Origin: Clostridia bacterium
Lineage (GTDB): Bacteria; Bacillota; Clostridia; TANB77; UBA1234
DNA: 5,096 nucleotides
NCBI GenBank assembly: GCA_900753135.1
Contig: CAADXZ010000160.1
Coordinates: forward strand, 1-5,096
Reading direction: 5' to 3'
Below the pieces are notes generated by a model, which did no database searches, was not told where the DNA came from, and worked only from the letters and a program-made list of their open reading frames with translations. The position numbers were made by a program, and so were the translations under genes. Shown here piece by piece: positions 4,845 through 5,096 of the stretch. Position 1 is the stretch's first letter; the number at the start of each line of letters is the position of its first letter.

Positions 4845-5042
4845 ATGAATCAAAAGGTAACAAACAAATATCTCTCAGGAACTGCAATTATAGCAGTTCC
4901 TCAGGAAGAGATTGAAACAATTCTAAAACATAATTTCCATTGTTTCAAAGATGCCGCAAAACCCAGAGAAGAAACACATGTTTTCATGCATAGGTTCTTT
5001 GAATACCTTAAGAACCTCAAATCCGCAACCTATAGGGTTTAG
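4845..5042 (+). CDS. Doubtful 65-residue hypothetical ORF
   Basis: The frame is open from an ATG at 4791 inside the previous gene, but the ATG at 4845, 23 bp after that gene ends, is the likelier start. The product would be a small basic, soluble, helical protein (EEIETILKHNF..., HRFFEYLKNLKS) with no recognised domain. No ribosome binding site is visible. Two near-perfect hairpins (4877-4901 and 4992-5017) lie within it, which is unusual for a coding sequence and would fit an RNA or a 3' untranslated region equally well. It may be the last gene of the operon or may not be translated. Confidence 0.4.
   Translation: MNQKVTNKYLSGTAIIAVPQEEIETILKHNFHCFKDAAKPREETHVFMHRFFEYLKNLKSATYRV
4877..4901. 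repeat. Perfect 9-bp hairpin within the small ORF
   Basis: AGGAACTGC (4877-4885) pairs perfectly with GCAGTTCCT (4893-4901) around a 7-nt loop AATTATA. There is no U-tract after it, so it is not a standard terminator. It may act as an mRNA stability element or a protein-binding site. Confidence 0.65.
4992..5017. repeat. Perfect 8-bp hairpin near the end of the small ORF
   Basis: AGGTTCTT (4992-4999) pairs with AAGAACCT (5010-5017) around a 10-nt loop. Together with the hairpin at 4877-4901 it makes this segment unusually rich in structure for coding DNA. Confidence 0.6.
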
Positions 5043-5051
5043 TGGGATTTT
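5019..5051 (+). terminator. Weak candidate terminator after the rightward operon
   Basis: AAATCC (5019-5024) pairs with GGATTT (5045-5050), enclosing a small inner stem AACC (5027-5030) with GGTT (5036-5039). The stem is followed by only a short T-run (to 5051) and then mixed sequence, so this is a weak terminator call. From 5052 to the end of the window nothing else can be assigned. Confidence 0.25.
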
Positions 5052-5096
5052 GCTTGCAAAGCGACAAAATTCATTTTATTGTACATATTTCTTGCA

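Overview
The window looks like chromosomal or accessory DNA of a member of the Bacteroidota, most likely Bacteroidales (Bacteroides/Prevotella-like). The DNA is AT-rich. Both promoters in the central intergenic region fit the Bacteroidota consensus (-33 TTTG, about 20 bp, -7 TAnnTTTG), and most genes lack a Shine-Dalgarno sequence. No rRNA, tRNA, CRISPR array, transposase or integrase is visible.

Layout. Positions 1-380 are noncoding and crowded with inverted and direct repeats, including two strong adjacent hairpins at 145-182 and 180-243. A single 692-residue gene of unknown function (381-2459) runs leftward. It is visibly more AT-rich than the rightward genes and may carry a very degenerate N6-methyltransferase-like core, a weak call. 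Positions 2460-2854 are the control region. It has two back-to-back promoters with the same 20-bp spacer, a GC-rich palindrome (CCGCGCGG) almost midway between them, and then a roughly 270-nt structured leader on the plus strand. The rightward genes follow: a 76-residue two-helix membrane protein (2855-3085), a 399-residue protein with a C-terminal Schlafen AlbA_2-like domain (3082-4281, ATGA overlap with the gene before), a 171-residue protein with a FYVE-like zinc finger and a YbjQ-like C-terminus (4306-4821), and a doubtful 65-residue ORF (4845-5042).

How the genes may work together. The 25-bp or smaller gaps and the stop-start overlap suggest that the rightward genes form one operon behind the structured leader. 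A membrane peptide, a possible nuclease/nucleic-acid-binding AlbA_2 protein and a FYVE-like zinc-binding protein would suit a membrane-linked stress or defence module, but that role is inferred from architecture only. The divergent 692-residue gene shares the control region and could be a partner, a regulator or an unrelated neighbour.

Most notable signal. In the leader, a 14-bp helix (2679-2693 with 2778-2794) interleaves with a 19-bp helix (2742-2764 with 2795-2813). Their 3' arms touch with no gap, as expected for a coaxially stacked H-type pseudoknot or a two-state RNA switch. I do not recognise it as a known riboswitch class, and it is the best candidate here for an undescribed element.
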